Origin: DATHAP01 sp963762865
Lineage (GTDB): Bacteria > Actinomycetota > Actinomycetes > JACCUZ01
Direction of reading: 5' to 3'
Assembly: GCA_963762865.1 (NCBI GenBank)
Contig: CAVXNC010000017.1
Coordinates: 62,001-126,000, forward strand
Length of the DNA stretch: 64,000 nucleotides
Shown here: piece by piece, positions 15,928 through 24,459 of the stretch
How positions within the stretch are numbered: the first letter of the stretch is position 1
How the letters are laid out: the number at the start of each line of letters is the position of its first letter
Position numbers and translations under genes: made by a program
Notes under the pieces: generated by a model
The model's input: only the letters and a program-made list of their open reading frames with translations
Database searches by the model: none
What the model was told of the DNA's origin: nothing

Positions 15928-16854
15928 GTGCTGGTGCACGTGGACACCGACATCGGCGGCGACCCTGACGACGTCGCTGCCCTGGCCATGCTCGCAGGCT
16001 GGCCCGGTGTCGAGCTCGTCGGCGTGACCACGACCATCGACCCCGGCGGCGTGCGCGCCGGCTACGCCCGGCACTGCCTCGACCTGCTCGGGCTCCGCGA
16101 CGTACCGGTTGTTGCTGGGGTGGAGGCGACACTGACCGACGGCCGACGTGTGGACCCCCTGCCGCAGCTGTGGCCGGGAGGGATCGCACCGCGTCCGGCA
16201 CCGGCGAGTGCTGCGTCCGAGCTGCTGGTCGACTCCGTGCGCCGGGGCGCGGTCGTCGTCACCATCGGGCCGCTCAGCACCGTCGCGCGACTCGAGCAGC
16301 AACGGCCGGGCATCCTGGCCGACGCCAGGCTGGTCGTCATGGGTGGCTGGCTCCGTACGCCTGACGACGGGTTGCCGGCGCGCGGACCGGACCAGGACTT
16401 CAACGTCGCCTGCGACGTCGAGGCGGCGCGCACAGTCCTGGACTCCGCCGGCGAGCTGACGGTGGTGACACTCGTGGAGACGCTCCGCACCCACCTGCGG
16501 ACCGGGCACCTGCCGCGGCTGCGGGCCGTCGGCCCGATCGGCGAGCTGCTGGCCGACCAGGCGGAGGCGTACGCCGTGCTGCGCGACCACCGGCGACTCG
16601 CTGCCGAGCACGGCGGGTTGCCCGACGACCTGCTGGTCTTCCTGCACGACCCGCTCGCCTGTGCCGTCGCCGTCGGCTGGCCTGGCGTCCGGCTCGAGGA
16701 GCGGGCGCTGATGGTGGAGACGGCGGGACGGGGGCTGCGGTTGGTGCCGGGGGAGGCCGGGCGCCCGGTCCGGGTGGTCGCCGAGTTGGACGCCGAGCGC
16801 TTCGCCGACCGATGGCTGACCGCGACGGTGGCGTCGGCGGGCCGTGACGGTTAG
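15928..16854 (+). CDS. nucleoside hydrolase (IUNH family)
   Basis: A 308-residue protein starting with the calcium-binding Asp cluster DTDIGGDPDDVAALAM. It also shows VVVTIGPLSTVARL, VVMGGWLRTPDDGLP and DQDFNVACDVEAARTVLDSA, equivalent to the family's NxxxDPxAA region. LHDPLACAVAVGWP supplies the late Asp of the active site. These enzymes split nucleosides into base and ribose for salvage. GTG 15928 was chosen. A small hairpin (16852-16867) follows the stop. Confidence 0.85.
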   Translation: MLVHVDTDIGGDPDDVAALAMLAGWPGVELVGVTTTIDPGGVRAGYARHCLDLLGLRDVPVVAGVEATLTDGRRVDPLPQLWPGGIAPRPAPASAASELLVDSVRRGAVVVTIGPLSTVARLEQQRPGILADARLVVMGGWLRTPDDGLPARGPDQDFNVACDVEAARTVLDSAGELTVVTLVETLRTHLRTGHLPRLRAVGPIGELLADQAEAYAVLRDHRRLAAEHGGLPDDLLVFLHDPLACAVAVGWPGVRLEERALMVETAGRGLRLVPGEAGRPVRVVAELDAERFADRWLTATVASAGRDG

Positions 16855-16867
16855 CCCGTTCGGGCTA
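16852..16867 (+). terminator. short hairpin at the end of the nucleoside hydrolase gene
   Basis: TAGCCCG-TT-CGGGCTA, which folds as AGCCC-GTTC-GGGCT, begins in the stop codon. It shares bases with the next palindrome at 16863-16877, so only one of the two can form at a time. Confidence 0.45.
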
Positions 16868-16877
16868 TGTCATAGCC
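16863..16877 (+). promoter_or_regulatory. odd palindrome upstream of the secreted protease gene
   Basis: GGCTATG-T-CATAGCC is a perfect 7+1+7 inverted repeat in an AT-richer stretch before the protease gene at 17050. Its centre GCTATGTCA recurs before the second large protease gene (32964-32972). It is a candidate operator; the regulator is unknown. The rest of the 195-base gap, including AAATCGAAGATCGTTG, holds no promoter I can place with confidence. Confidence 0.35.
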
Positions 16878-17049
16878 GACATACCTCATAAATCGAAGAT
16901 CGTTGTTATCCGATCGTGACACTCGACCGTCTGGTCGGTATCGCAACCGTTTGATGAAGTGACCCCTGGCCCGACCGGGCCGCTGCGAGATCAGCCATGG
17001 AGCCCCGAGCAAACCGCGGGGGCGTCGTGCGACCAGGAGGCTCATCCAG

Positions 17050-19194
17050 GTGCGTAGATCACTCAAGCCACTCATCAGTGCTGTGGCGGCGGTCGGGACG
17101 GCCGTCGCCCTTGCCGGGCTCGGCGCGACCGGCGCCAGTGCCGCCAACTCAGGGGTCGCCGGCGACGCCGTGATCCAGCTCGACATCAACGACAGCGCCG
17201 CGGGCGGCACTTACCAGGAGTCCTTCACCAAGGTCTACGGCGGTGTGGCCCCGAGTGGCACGCCGGTGTACATCTACGTCCCGACGGAGTACGCCGACCA
17301 GCTGGGGACGAGCCCGTCGGGCATCCGCAGCATGGACCCGCTGAAGGACTGGAACCCCGCCGACACGTTCACGCCGTGCGCCGAGAAGTCGGCTGCCGAC
17401 TACGTCGTGACGCAGGAGGACATCAACACGCTCGGTGACGAGCTGGCGAGCCACATCCTGGCGATCGACGAGGCGCACTACGGTGCCCTGCAGCCGGCCG
17501 ACCCCGGGAATCCGGCCACCAAGGCGCTCGTGACGATCGTCTACGACCTGCACGACGACGGCATGTACAACTGCGCCGAGACGACCTACACCGCCGGATA
17601 CTTCGCACCGGAGTACATCGACGAGGCGAAGATGAACGTCATGGCCCTCGACGCCTACGACTGGGCCAACCGCATCGGCGACCAGACGGGCAACCCCGAC
17701 GGTCGGTCCGAGCTCTACGAGGGCGTCATCGCCCACGAGCTCGAGCACCTGCTGCACAACTACAGCGACCCGGGCGAGCTGTCGTGGGTGGACGAGGGTC
17801 TGGCCGACTTCGCGGTCTTCCTCAACGGCTACGACGTCGGTGGCTCGCACCTCAGCAACCAGCAGGTCTTCCACCGCGAGACGTCGCTGACGCGGTGGGG
17901 AGGAAGCCTCGCGAACTACGGGGCTGCCTACACCTACTTCCAGTACCTGTGGGAGCAGGCCGGCGGCAACGGCCCGGGCGACCACAACGGAAGCGAAGCC
18001 GGGAACGGGACATACGAGCCTGACGGCCAGTACGACGCGGCGGCCGGCGACCTGCTCATCAAGCTGATCTTCCAGAACCAGGGCGACGGGATGACCGGTG
18101 TCCAGGCCGCGATCGATGCTTACAACAACGCACCCGGCACGACCGACCTGCGGTCGGCCAAGGCCCTGTTCAAGGACTGGGCCGTGGCGGTCTACCTCGA
18201 CGACGAGAACTCCGACGTCTTCGACATCAAGGCCGTCGACTTCGGTGACCCGGACTTCACGCCGTGGACGATCGACATCGCGAACGACGAGTTCTGGGGC
18301 AACCGTGGGCAGTACAACGGCTCGACCCCGGAGGGTCGCTTCGCGAACTCGCCGAAGGTCCCGCTCCAGTCGGCCCTGCCGTTCGGCACGTCCTACGAGA
18401 CGTTCCGAAACCCCGGCAAGACGTTCCAGCTGGACTTCTCCGCGCCGGCTGAGTCGCGGGTGGCGCCGCACTCCGAGCCAACTCACTGGTACGCCGGGTA
18501 CGCCAGCCAGTCCGACCACGTGCTCGGTGTCGACAGCGCGGTCGCGGAGGGCCAGACCCTCGACTTCTGGACCTGGTACTTCATCGAGGACGGCTGGGAC
18601 TACGGCTTCGTCGAGGCCAAGGTCGGCGGGGTGTGGCAGACCGTGCCGCTCGTCGACGACCAGGGCGCCACGGTGACGACGGACACCAACCCGCACGACA
18701 ACAACGAGGAGGGCAACGGCCTCACCGGGACCTCCGGCGGCGCCTACTTCGTGGACGAGCCGGAGTACATCCACCTGTCGGCGACCCTGCCGCCCGGCAC
18801 CACGGATGTCCAGTTCCGGTACTCGACCGACGCCGCCTACCTCGACACCGGGTGGTTCGTGGACGACGTCAAGGTCAACGGGGCGGCGGCGACGGTCACG
18901 TCGGAGTCCGGCTGGTTCGAGACGAACGGCGTGCAGCACAACGACTGGTCGGTGCAGCTGATCTCGAGCTGCGACCTCACGCCGGCCGGGCCGTCCGACG
19001 GCGAGTCCGTGGTCGACGGCTACTACCTGTACCGCTTCAGCGGCACGGAGATCTCGGAGTCGTTCACCAAGTGCTCGTCCCAGAGCACCTTCACGGCAGT
19101 CATCTCCAACCTGCCGTCCGGTGATCTGGACGTGCTCGACGCGCCGTACACCTTCCGGGTGACCAACACGGCCGCCAAGGCGCAGAAGCAGTAA
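17050..19194 (+). CDS. secreted zinc metalloprotease with immune-inhibitor-A-type C-terminal domain
   Basis: A 714-residue exported protein. The signal peptide (residues 1-31) ends GATGASA. The zinc site is HELEHLLH with His229 as the first ligand, followed by SWVDEGLADFAVF carrying a likely Glu ligand. The C-terminal half (about 480-620) resembles the M6 immune inhibitor A beta domain: LDFWTWYFIEDGWDYGFVEA and TDVQFRYSTDAAYLDTGWFV. It probably degrades extracellular protein. GTG 17050 has AGGAGG nine bases upstream. A strong hairpin follows the stop. It shares C-terminal architecture with the M6 protease at 33060. Confidence 0.85.
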   Translation: MRRSLKPLISAVAAVGTAVALAGLGATGASAANSGVAGDAVIQLDINDSAAGGTYQESFTKVYGGVAPSGTPVYIYVPTEYADQLGTSPSGIRSMDPLKDWNPADTFTPCAEKSAADYVVTQEDINTLGDELASHILAIDEAHYGALQPADPGNPATKALVTIVYDLHDDGMYNCAETTYTAGYFAPEYIDEAKMNVMALDAYDWANRIGDQTGNPDGRSELYEGVIAHELEHLLHNYSDPGELSWVDEGLADFAVFLNGYDVGGSHLSNQQVFHRETSLTRWGGSLANYGAAYTYFQYLWEQAGGNGPGDHNGSEAGNGTYEPDGQYDAAAGDLLIKLIFQNQGDGMTGVQAAIDAYNNAPGTTDLRSAKALFKDWAVAVYLDDENSDVFDIKAVDFGDPDFTPWTIDIANDEFWGNRGQYNGSTPEGRFANSPKVPLQSALPFGTSYETFRNPGKTFQLDFSAPAESRVAPHSEPTHWYAGYASQSDHVLGVDSAVAEGQTLDFWTWYFIEDGWDYGFVEAKVGGVWQTVPLVDDQGATVTTDTNPHDNNEEGNGLTGTSGGAYFVDEPEYIHLSATLPPGTTDVQFRYSTDAAYLDTGWFVDDVKVNGAAATVTSESGWFETNGVQHNDWSVQLISSCDLTPAGPSDGESVVDGYYLYRFSGTEISESFTKCSSQSTFTAVISNLPSGDLDVLDAPYTFRVTNTAAKAQKQ

Positions 19195-19220
19195 CGGTTC
19201 GGCGCACAGCCGGCTGACGA

Positions 19221-19251
19221 GGGCCGGGTCCGCACACAGCGGGCCCGGCCC
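19221..19251 (+). terminator. hairpin after the secreted protease gene
   Basis: GGGCCGGGTCCGC (19221-19233), five-base loop, GCGGGCCCGGCCC (19239-19251): 13 pairs with one G.T wobble, 26 bases after the stop and followed by TTCG. A typical actinobacterial intrinsic terminator. Confidence 0.75.
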
Positions 19252-19316
19252 TTCGCCGTGTGCGCCGACTCGAGATCGCGCCTTCCGGCCACCGGCCGCC
19301 TGGACATGTGCATGAG

Positions 19317-19333
19317 TCACACATATGTTGTGA
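19317..19333 (+). promoter_or_regulatory. near-palindrome before the DUF3224-MarR operon
   Basis: TCACACATATGTTGTGA reads almost the same on both strands (TCACA...TGTGA around CATATG), in a locally AT-rich stretch 57 bases before the DUF3224 start. The site suits a MarR-type dimer, and a MarR gene is second in the operon. Autoregulation is inference. Confidence 0.45.
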
Positions 19334-19389
19334 TGAAGGGACGATTCGGACACTCCGTCTGGACCCGACATCGACCACAGGAGGACCGC

Positions 19390-19788
19390 GTGACCACCAC
19401 CGCCAAGGCCACCTTCGCGATCAGCGGCTGGGAGGAGGACGTCTACGCCGAGCTCGGCGGGGAGTCGAAGCTCTCCAAGGCCGATGTCGCCCAGACCTTC
19501 TCCGGCGACATCGAGGGCGAGGGCGCGGTCACCTGGCTGATGGCCTACACCGCGGAGAAGTACGCGGAGTACGTCGGCATCCAGCGGATCAGCGGCACCC
19601 TCGGCGGCAAGCAGGGCAGCTTCCTGCTCACGACCAGCGGCGCCTACGACGGCTCGGTCGCCGAGGGCACCTGGACCGTGGTCGCCGGATCGGGCACCGA
19701 GGACCTCGCGGGGCTGACCGGCACCGGGACCTTCAAGGCACCCCTCGCGGGCGAGCCCGAAGTCACCCTCGACTACGACTTGGGCTGA
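19390..19788 (+). CDS. DUF3224 family protein
   Basis: A 132-residue protein of the DUF3224 family, a small beta-barrel of unknown function. Visible features are the opening TTTAKATFAISGWEEDVYAE, then GDIEGEGAVTWLMAY, VGIQRISGTLGGKQGSFLL and GTWTVVAGSGTEDLAGLTG. GTG 19390 follows AGGAGG. The MarR gene begins 34 bases after the stop, so the two are probably co-transcribed, and DUF3224 may be the regulated product. Confidence 0.8.
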   Translation: MTTTAKATFAISGWEEDVYAELGGESKLSKADVAQTFSGDIEGEGAVTWLMAYTAEKYAEYVGIQRISGTLGGKQGSFLLTTSGAYDGSVAEGTWTVVAGSGTEDLAGLTGTGTFKAPLAGEPEVTLDYDLG

Positions 19789-19822
19789 CCGGGGCTCGGG
19801 CAGCAGGAACGTCGGGACCGTC

Positions 19823-20344
19823 GTGGACCGCACCGCGAACCTCCTCGGCGCGCTGAGCCTTGTCGTCGCCGACCGGATGACCGACGCGCTCGAGGACGTC
19901 TCGAGCCAGTCCCTGACCACGGCGACCGCGCTCTCGGCCCTGCACGACTTCCTCGACGAGCCGTCAGTCGACCTGCTGCGGCAGGTCCTCGGGCTGACGT
20001 CCTCGGGGACCGTCCGCCTGGTCGACCGGCTCGTCGAGGCGGGCTACGTCCGTCGGGGCACCGGCCCCGACGGACGCACGACCGCGGTGCGGCTCACCGC
20101 CGCCGGTCGCCGCGCTGCCGCCCGGGTCGCGGCGGCCCGCGGCCAGGTCCTCGACGAGGCGCTGTCCTCGCTTCCCGCCCGCGAGCGCGCGGCGTTCGAG
20201 CGGTCGCTCGGCACGGTGCTGGTCGGGATGATGCGCGGCCCGGGCGCTACCCGCTGGATCTGCCGGCTCTGCGACACCGGCGCCTGCGGGCGCCCGGAGG
20301 GGCGATGCCCGGTCGCAGCAGAGGCGACCCGCCGCTACGGCTGA
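19823..20344 (+). CDS. MarR family regulator with Cys-rich C-terminus
   Basis: A 173-residue winged-helix regulator. The DNA-binding region is DLLRQVLGLTSSGTVRLVDR with the wing GYVRRGTGPDGRTTAVRLTA. Four Cys follow close together near the C-terminus (WICRLCDTGACGRPEGRCPV), which is not standard for MarR proteins and suggests metal or redox sensing. GTG 19823 is the start. The stop overlaps the convergent hydrolase gene by ten bases. Candidate operator: the near-palindrome at 19317-19333. Confidence 0.8.
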   Translation: MDRTANLLGALSLVVADRMTDALEDVSSQSLTTATALSALHDFLDEPSVDLLRQVLGLTSSGTVRLVDRLVEAGYVRRGTGPDGRTTAVRLTAAGRRAAARVAAARGQVLDEALSSLPARERAAFERSLGTVLVGMMRGPGATRWICRLCDTGACGRPEGRCPVAAEATRRYG

Positions 20345-21273
20345 GGCAGGACCTCGTCGAGCGCTGGTGGCAGCCAGGTGTCGAAGTCGTCGGGGTAGTC
20401 GTGGCCGACCCCGTCCACGACCTCCAGTCGTACGCCCGGCAGGTGCTCGAGTGCCTCCCGGGTGGTCGGCAGCAGGTCGTCGTCGGCGCCGATGACGACG
20501 ACACCGACCGGCTGGTGGATCGCGCCGGACGTCTGCTCCCGCCAGACCGCGGGGGCCACCGCCACAACCCCGGCGACCGGAGTCGGCTGCGCACCCAGCG
20601 CCCAGAGAAGCGCGGCGCGGGCGCCGGCGGAGAAGCCACCCGCGACGACGGGCAACTCGCGGTCGGCCTTGCTCATGGTCGCCAGTGCGGCCGCGATGTC
20701 GACCGTCGCCGCGTCCGTGTCCGGCCACGTCCGGTAGGTCGGCGTGCTCAGCTGCGACGAGTCGACGGCGACCAGCAGGAAGCCGTGCTCGACGGCGGCC
20801 GACCAGCGGACCGCGGCGGCGGCGGCGTCCTGACCGGCGCCGTGCAGCACGACCAGCACGCCGCGCGTCGTCGCCGGGCTCACAGGGCGGTGCACAACCG
20901 GCGGTCTCGCGTGCGCCGCAGCCTGCGCAGCGGTGCTGCGCGCGGTCGCCCCTGCGACCAGGTCGTCGAAGCCAGGCAGGCCGCGGACGGCCGCCAGGTC
21001 CTCGTCATCGAGCAGCAGCCGCGGGTGCCACCAGGCGCCGTCGGCGGCAGCACCCTGCAGGTCGCGCAACGCGGCGGCCGGGTTGCCCGCCAGGGCATGC
21101 AGGCAGGCGGCGAGGTGAGCCAGGTCGGAGCCGTACGTGGGCAGGGAACCCCGCTCGGCCCGGATCACGGCCAGCGCGGCGGCGTACTCCTCCTGCTCGT
21201 AGAGCGCGCCGACCCGAGCGCTCACGACGGCGTAGCGCGCGGCCTCGCCCTGGTCCGCGGACCGTTCGGTCAC
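20335..21273 (-). CDS. alpha/beta-hydrolase with helical TPR-like N-terminus
   Basis: A 312-residue protein. The N-terminal 120 residues are helical and TPR-like (ALYEQEEYAAALAVIRAERG, HLAACLHALAGNPAAALRDL). The rest is an alpha/beta-hydrolase: VLVVLHGAGQDA (oxyanion region), VAGGFSAGARAALLWALG (nucleophile elbow GFSAG), IGADDDLLPTTREAL (acid region) and GVGHDYPDDF (catalytic-type His). The substrate is unknown; carboxylesterase-like activity is likely. GTG 21273 overlaps the stop of the DUF2203 gene (GTGA), so the two are coupled. Confidence 0.75.
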   Translation of the reverse strand: MTERSADQGEAARYAVVSARVGALYEQEEYAAALAVIRAERGSLPTYGSDLAHLAACLHALAGNPAAALRDLQGAAADGAWWHPRLLLDDEDLAAVRGLPGFDDLVAGATARSTAAQAAAHARPPVVHRPVSPATTRGVLVVLHGAGQDAAAAAVRWSAAVEHGFLLVAVDSSQLSTPTYRTWPDTDAATVDIAAALATMSKADRELPVVAGGFSAGARAALLWALGAQPTPVAGVVAVAPAVWREQTSGAIHQPVGVVVIGADDDLLPTTREALEHLPGVRLEVVDGVGHDYPDDFDTWLPPALDEVLPQP

Positions 21274-21632
21274 TCGAGCGGCCGGCGACCGGCGAAGCCG
21301 AGGTCGAGGCGGTGCCACCAGGCCAGGCCGCGGTCGCCCTCCAACCAACAGAGCAGGGCAGGTACGCCGCCCACCTCGCTCGGGAAGTCCACCAGCAGTG
21401 GCGCCAGGCCCTTGAGCTCGGCGCCGGTCTGCTGCACCTGCGTCAGCAGCTCGTCCAGTCGTGCCTGCGCGGCCTTGAGCTCGGGCAGCCCGCCCAGGTC
21501 GGTGGCGCGGCCACCGGCCGACGCGGCGGCGGCGAGCTCAGCCGCGTCGGCCCGCAGGGTCACCACCTCGTCGAGGACGGGCAGCAGCCGGGCCAGCTCG
21601 GCCCGGGCCTCCTCGACGGTGAACAGCGCCAC
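21270..21632 (-). CDS. DUF2203 family protein
   Basis: A 120-residue protein fitting DUF2203. The start ALFTVEEARAELARLLPVLD is followed by a coiled helical middle and the closing FPSEVGGVPALLCWLEGDRG with LAWWHRLDLGFAGRRPLE. Function is unknown. The GTG at 21632 was chosen because the family begins right there; the longer open frame is the shadow of the HEAT-repeat gene. No clear ribosome-binding site. Confidence 0.75.
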   Translation of the reverse strand: MALFTVEEARAELARLLPVLDEVVTLRADAAELAAAASAGGRATDLGGLPELKAAQARLDELLTQVQQTGAELKGLAPLLVDFPSEVGGVPALLCWLEGDRGLAWWHRLDLGFAGRRPLE

Positions 21633-21692
21633 GACGGCAGCCTGCCACGGGTGTCCCACCCGCCTGTCGGCCGCCGGGCCTAGCCTGCGGGC

Positions 21693-22256
21693 GTGCAGCA
21701 GCCGAGCAAGCTGGATGCCACGCCGGCCGCCCGCGTCGAGGAGCTGGTCGACCTGCTGGGCCGCGACGAGGTCGTGGCGTGGTGCGCCGACCTGCTGGCC
21801 GGCCGGGCCGCCCACGACGACCCCGACCTGCCGCCGCTCACCTGGCTCGGCGGCCCGTCGACGCCGTGGCTGCTGAGCCTCGACGGCGAGCAGCTGCAGG
21901 TCAACGCCTACTGGGTGCGGGTCTGGGGCGCCCGGGGACTGCTGCACTGCTACGAGCCGTCGGCCGCCCGCGACGTCGTCGCAGCGCTCGCGGACGACCA
22001 CTGGCGGGTCCGGGAGATGGCCGGGAAGGTCGTCGCCACCTGGGAGGTCGGCGAGGCTGCCGACGGCCTCGTGCCGCTGCTCGACGACGAGGTGCCGCGG
22101 GTGCGGGCTGCGGCCGCCCGCGGGCTCGGTGTGGTGGGGGAGGGCGAGCACGCGGACGCCGTCCGCGAGGTCGCCGACGACCCCGAGGCCGCGGTGCGCA
22201 AGGCCGCGCAGGTCGCCCTGCGCCGGATGCGCACGCGGCTGGACCGCGACCTCTAG
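21693..22256 (+). CDS. HEAT-repeat protein
   Basis: A 187-residue helical protein. Two or three HEAT-like repeats are visible between residues 85 and 180 (DVVAALADDHWRVREMAGKV, GLVPLLDDEVPRVRAAAARG, AVREVADDPEAAVRKAAQVA). Such proteins scaffold protein-protein contacts. Nothing shows a partner. The start is shared in a 60-base gap with the divergent DUF2203 gene. Confidence 0.75.
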   Translation: MQQPSKLDATPAARVEELVDLLGRDEVVAWCADLLAGRAAHDDPDLPPLTWLGGPSTPWLLSLDGEQLQVNAYWVRVWGARGLLHCYEPSAARDVVAALADDHWRVREMAGKVVATWEVGEAADGLVPLLDDEVPRVRAAAARGLGVVGEGEHADAVREVADDPEAAVRKAAQVALRRMRTRLDRDL

Positions 22257-22276
22257 GCGACCGGTAGGTTGCGATC

Positions 22277-22780
22277 ATGGGCTGGCTCCCCGACGACTTC
22301 GAGCACCCGACCCGGGTCGACCTGACGACCGGTCACCACCTGCGCCCGATCCGCGGCAGCGACGTCGACATCGACCTGCCCGCGGTCATGGGGTCCCGCG
22401 AGCGGCTCTGGTCGATCTATGGCGACGTGTGGGGCTGGCCGCCGGCGACGATGACCCGCGAGCAGGACCTCGAGGACCTGCAGCGCCACGAGCGCGAGAT
22501 CGAGGCCCACGAGTCGTTCAACTACGCGCTGCTCGACGAGGACGAGACCCGGCTGCTGGGCTGCGTCTACCTCGACCCGGCCGAGCGGGTCGGCGCCGAT
22601 GCCGACATCTCCTGGTGGGTCGTCGACGAGCTGGTGGGCTCCGACGTCGAGGCCGAGCTGGACGAGCTGGTGCCCTACTGGGTCGCCCAGGACTGGCCCT
22701 TCGACCAGCCGCGCTACGTACCCCGGGAGATCTCCTGGGCGGAGTGGGCCGCGCTCCCCGAGGTGCCGCCGACGGACTGA
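22277..22780 (+). CDS. GNAT-like acetyltransferase family protein
   Basis: A 167-residue protein starting MGWLPDDFEHPTRVDLTTGH, with RPIRGSDVDIDLPAVMGSRE and LLGCVYLDPAERVGADADIS in the middle, in the manner of a GNAT fold. The canonical Q/RxxGxG/A acetyl-CoA loop is not obvious, so it may be a degenerate or non-catalytic member. The start is 20 bases after the HEAT-repeat stop, suggesting one transcript. Confidence 0.65.
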   Translation: MGWLPDDFEHPTRVDLTTGHHLRPIRGSDVDIDLPAVMGSRERLWSIYGDVWGWPPATMTREQDLEDLQRHEREIEAHESFNYALLDEDETRLLGCVYLDPAERVGADADISWWVVDELVGSDVEAELDELVPYWVAQDWPFDQPRYVPREISWAEWAALPEVPPTD

Positions 22781-22966
22781 GCGTCAGTGACGCACAGTCA
22801 CCGATCCGTGCGGAGCGCAACCCGACACGCCGGTAGGACACCACAATTTGCCCTGTCTTGGGGCAAGAGGGGTTCAGGAGACGGCTGTGACGCCCGAGCA
22901 TGATCACGAGCCGGCAGAGAACTCAGCAGGCAGGCAGGCACGACGAGCTGACGGGCGGGAGCAGGC

Positions 22967-24289
22967 GTGCGGTACGTGGCACAGGTCGGTCGTGTCGTCC
23001 TCGGGACGGCCCTGGCCGCCGTCCTGACGGTCACGGCGGTGGGCGCGACGCCCGCGGCGGCCGCAGTCGCAAACCCCGCCGCGCCGGTCGCCGCGCCGGA
23101 CGTCCCCGAGGGCTGGTCGCCCTACCTCCCGCAGGTCTCCTGCGACCCGGTCGCCAAGCCCGGGACCCTGGCGCTGCGCAGCATGCTGCTCTCGGCCTAT
23201 GGCGGCCGGGACCTGGGGATCACCCGGTCCTGCGACATCGGTGCGCAGAGCGAGCACAAGGAGGGCCGCGCCTGGGACTGGGGCCTGGACTCCGCCAAGC
23301 CGGCCGAGAAGGCGCTGGCGACCCAGTTCCTCGACTGGCTGCTCGCGCCGGGGCCGAAGGGCACCACCGGCTACCAGGCGCGGCGGCTCGGCGTGATGTA
23401 CGTGATCTACAACGGCCGGATCTGGTCGTCGTACCGCGCCGACGACGGCTGGCGGGCCTACAGCGGCGGCGAGAGCCACGGCGACCACCTGCACATCTCG
23501 CAGGCCTGGACCGGAGCGATGAAGCGGTCGTCGTGGTGGACCGGCAAGGCCGCCGCGGTGGACTACGGGCCGTGCGTCGAGATCGAGGGCGTGCCGGCGG
23601 CCGCGTGGTCGGCGCCGCGTGCCACCCCCTGCCCTGCTCCGATCAGCGCGATGAGCCTCACCGGCACGCCGCTGCTCGCGCGCGAGTCCACCGGTCCGTA
23701 CGTCGTCCAGCTGCAACGGCTGCTGTCGGTGTCGCCCGTGACGGGCTTCTTCGGGCCGATCACCGAGGCCGCCGTGATCTCGCTGCAGAAGGCGAGGGGG
23801 CTCAAGCAGACCGGCACCAGCACCGTGGCGACCTGGACGGCGGCTCGGGCGGGGTCCTCGTCCTCGGGTGGCACGACCGTGACACCGCCGACCTCGGACC
23901 CGGCGATCTCGGCGCGCTCGCTGCCGTCGCGGATGACCTACCGAGTCGTGAAGGGGGACAGCCTGTCGCGCATCGCGTCCCGCTGGCGCTCGACGGTGGA
24001 CGGCATCAGGTCGGCGAGCTCGCTCAAGAGCGACGTGCTGCAGATCGGGCAGGTGCTGACCTTGCCGGTGCGCTCCACCCTGACGAAGTACACCTACACG
24101 GCGCTGCGCAAGGGCGACAAGAACGCCGCGGTGAGGGCACTGCAGACCGGGATGCGGATGCGGCCGAAGTACCGCACCGGGCTCTTCGGCGACATCACGA
24201 AGCGCAACGTCAACCGGCTGAAGGCACGGCACGGCTGGCCGGCCGACGGCACGGTCGGGGTCGGCGTGTGGCGGGCGCTCGGCGCCTGA
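22967..24289 (+). CDS. secreted LAS-type peptidase with PG-binding and LysM domains
   Basis: A 440-residue exported cell-wall protein. The signal peptide is residues 1-33. The catalytic-looking part has the Zn-ligand pattern of LAS (M15-type) enzymes: SEHKEGRAWDWGLD and later HGDHLHISQAW. Then come a peptidoglycan-binding-1 domain (GPYVVQLQRLLSVSPVTGFF), a LysM domain (TYRVVKGDSLSRIASRWRST) and a second PG-binding domain (RKGDKNAAVRALQTGMRMRP). It probably trims or remodels peptidoglycan. GTG 22967 is the start. The 186-base upstream gap holds TTGCCC...GGGCAA (about 22850-22868) but no promoter or riboswitch I can name. Confidence 0.8.
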   Translation: MRYVAQVGRVVLGTALAAVLTVTAVGATPAAAAVANPAAPVAAPDVPEGWSPYLPQVSCDPVAKPGTLALRSMLLSAYGGRDLGITRSCDIGAQSEHKEGRAWDWGLDSAKPAEKALATQFLDWLLAPGPKGTTGYQARRLGVMYVIYNGRIWSSYRADDGWRAYSGGESHGDHLHISQAWTGAMKRSSWWTGKAAAVDYGPCVEIEGVPAAAWSAPRATPCPAPISAMSLTGTPLLARESTGPYVVQLQRLLSVSPVTGFFGPITEAAVISLQKARGLKQTGTSTVATWTAARAGSSSSGGTTVTPPTSDPAISARSLPSRMTYRVVKGDSLSRIASRWRSTVDGIRSASSLKSDVLQIGQVLTLPVRSTLTKYTYTALRKGDKNAAVRALQTGMRMRPKYRTGLFGDITKRNVNRLKARHGWPADGTVGVGVWRALGA

Positions 24290-24459
24290 GCCGGCCGATC
24301 GCCGTGGGGTAGAGCACGCAGCCGCTGCGCGCCGCGCGGCGCATTGCAATCTATTCGGGTGGAATGACCTGCCGCTGGTCCGAGCGACGCGGGCCTGCCT
24401 CTTGTCCGCGACGTTCTGTGATGGCCAGACTGGCGGTCCACCTCGAGAAGGGGTCCGCA

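Noticed and set aside
17149..19920. 923-codon minus-strand open frame
   Set aside because: Shadow of the secreted protease gene, which has a signal peptide, a zinc motif and a terminator on the other strand.
22790..22966. Riboswitch before the secreted LysM peptidase gene
   Set aside because: I looked for the c-di-AMP riboswitch motif that often precedes such genes; the conserved segments are not present.
24289..24459. CRP-type operator before the dikinase operon
   Set aside because: A TGTGA half-site is present near 24416, but no matching TCACA at the correct distance.
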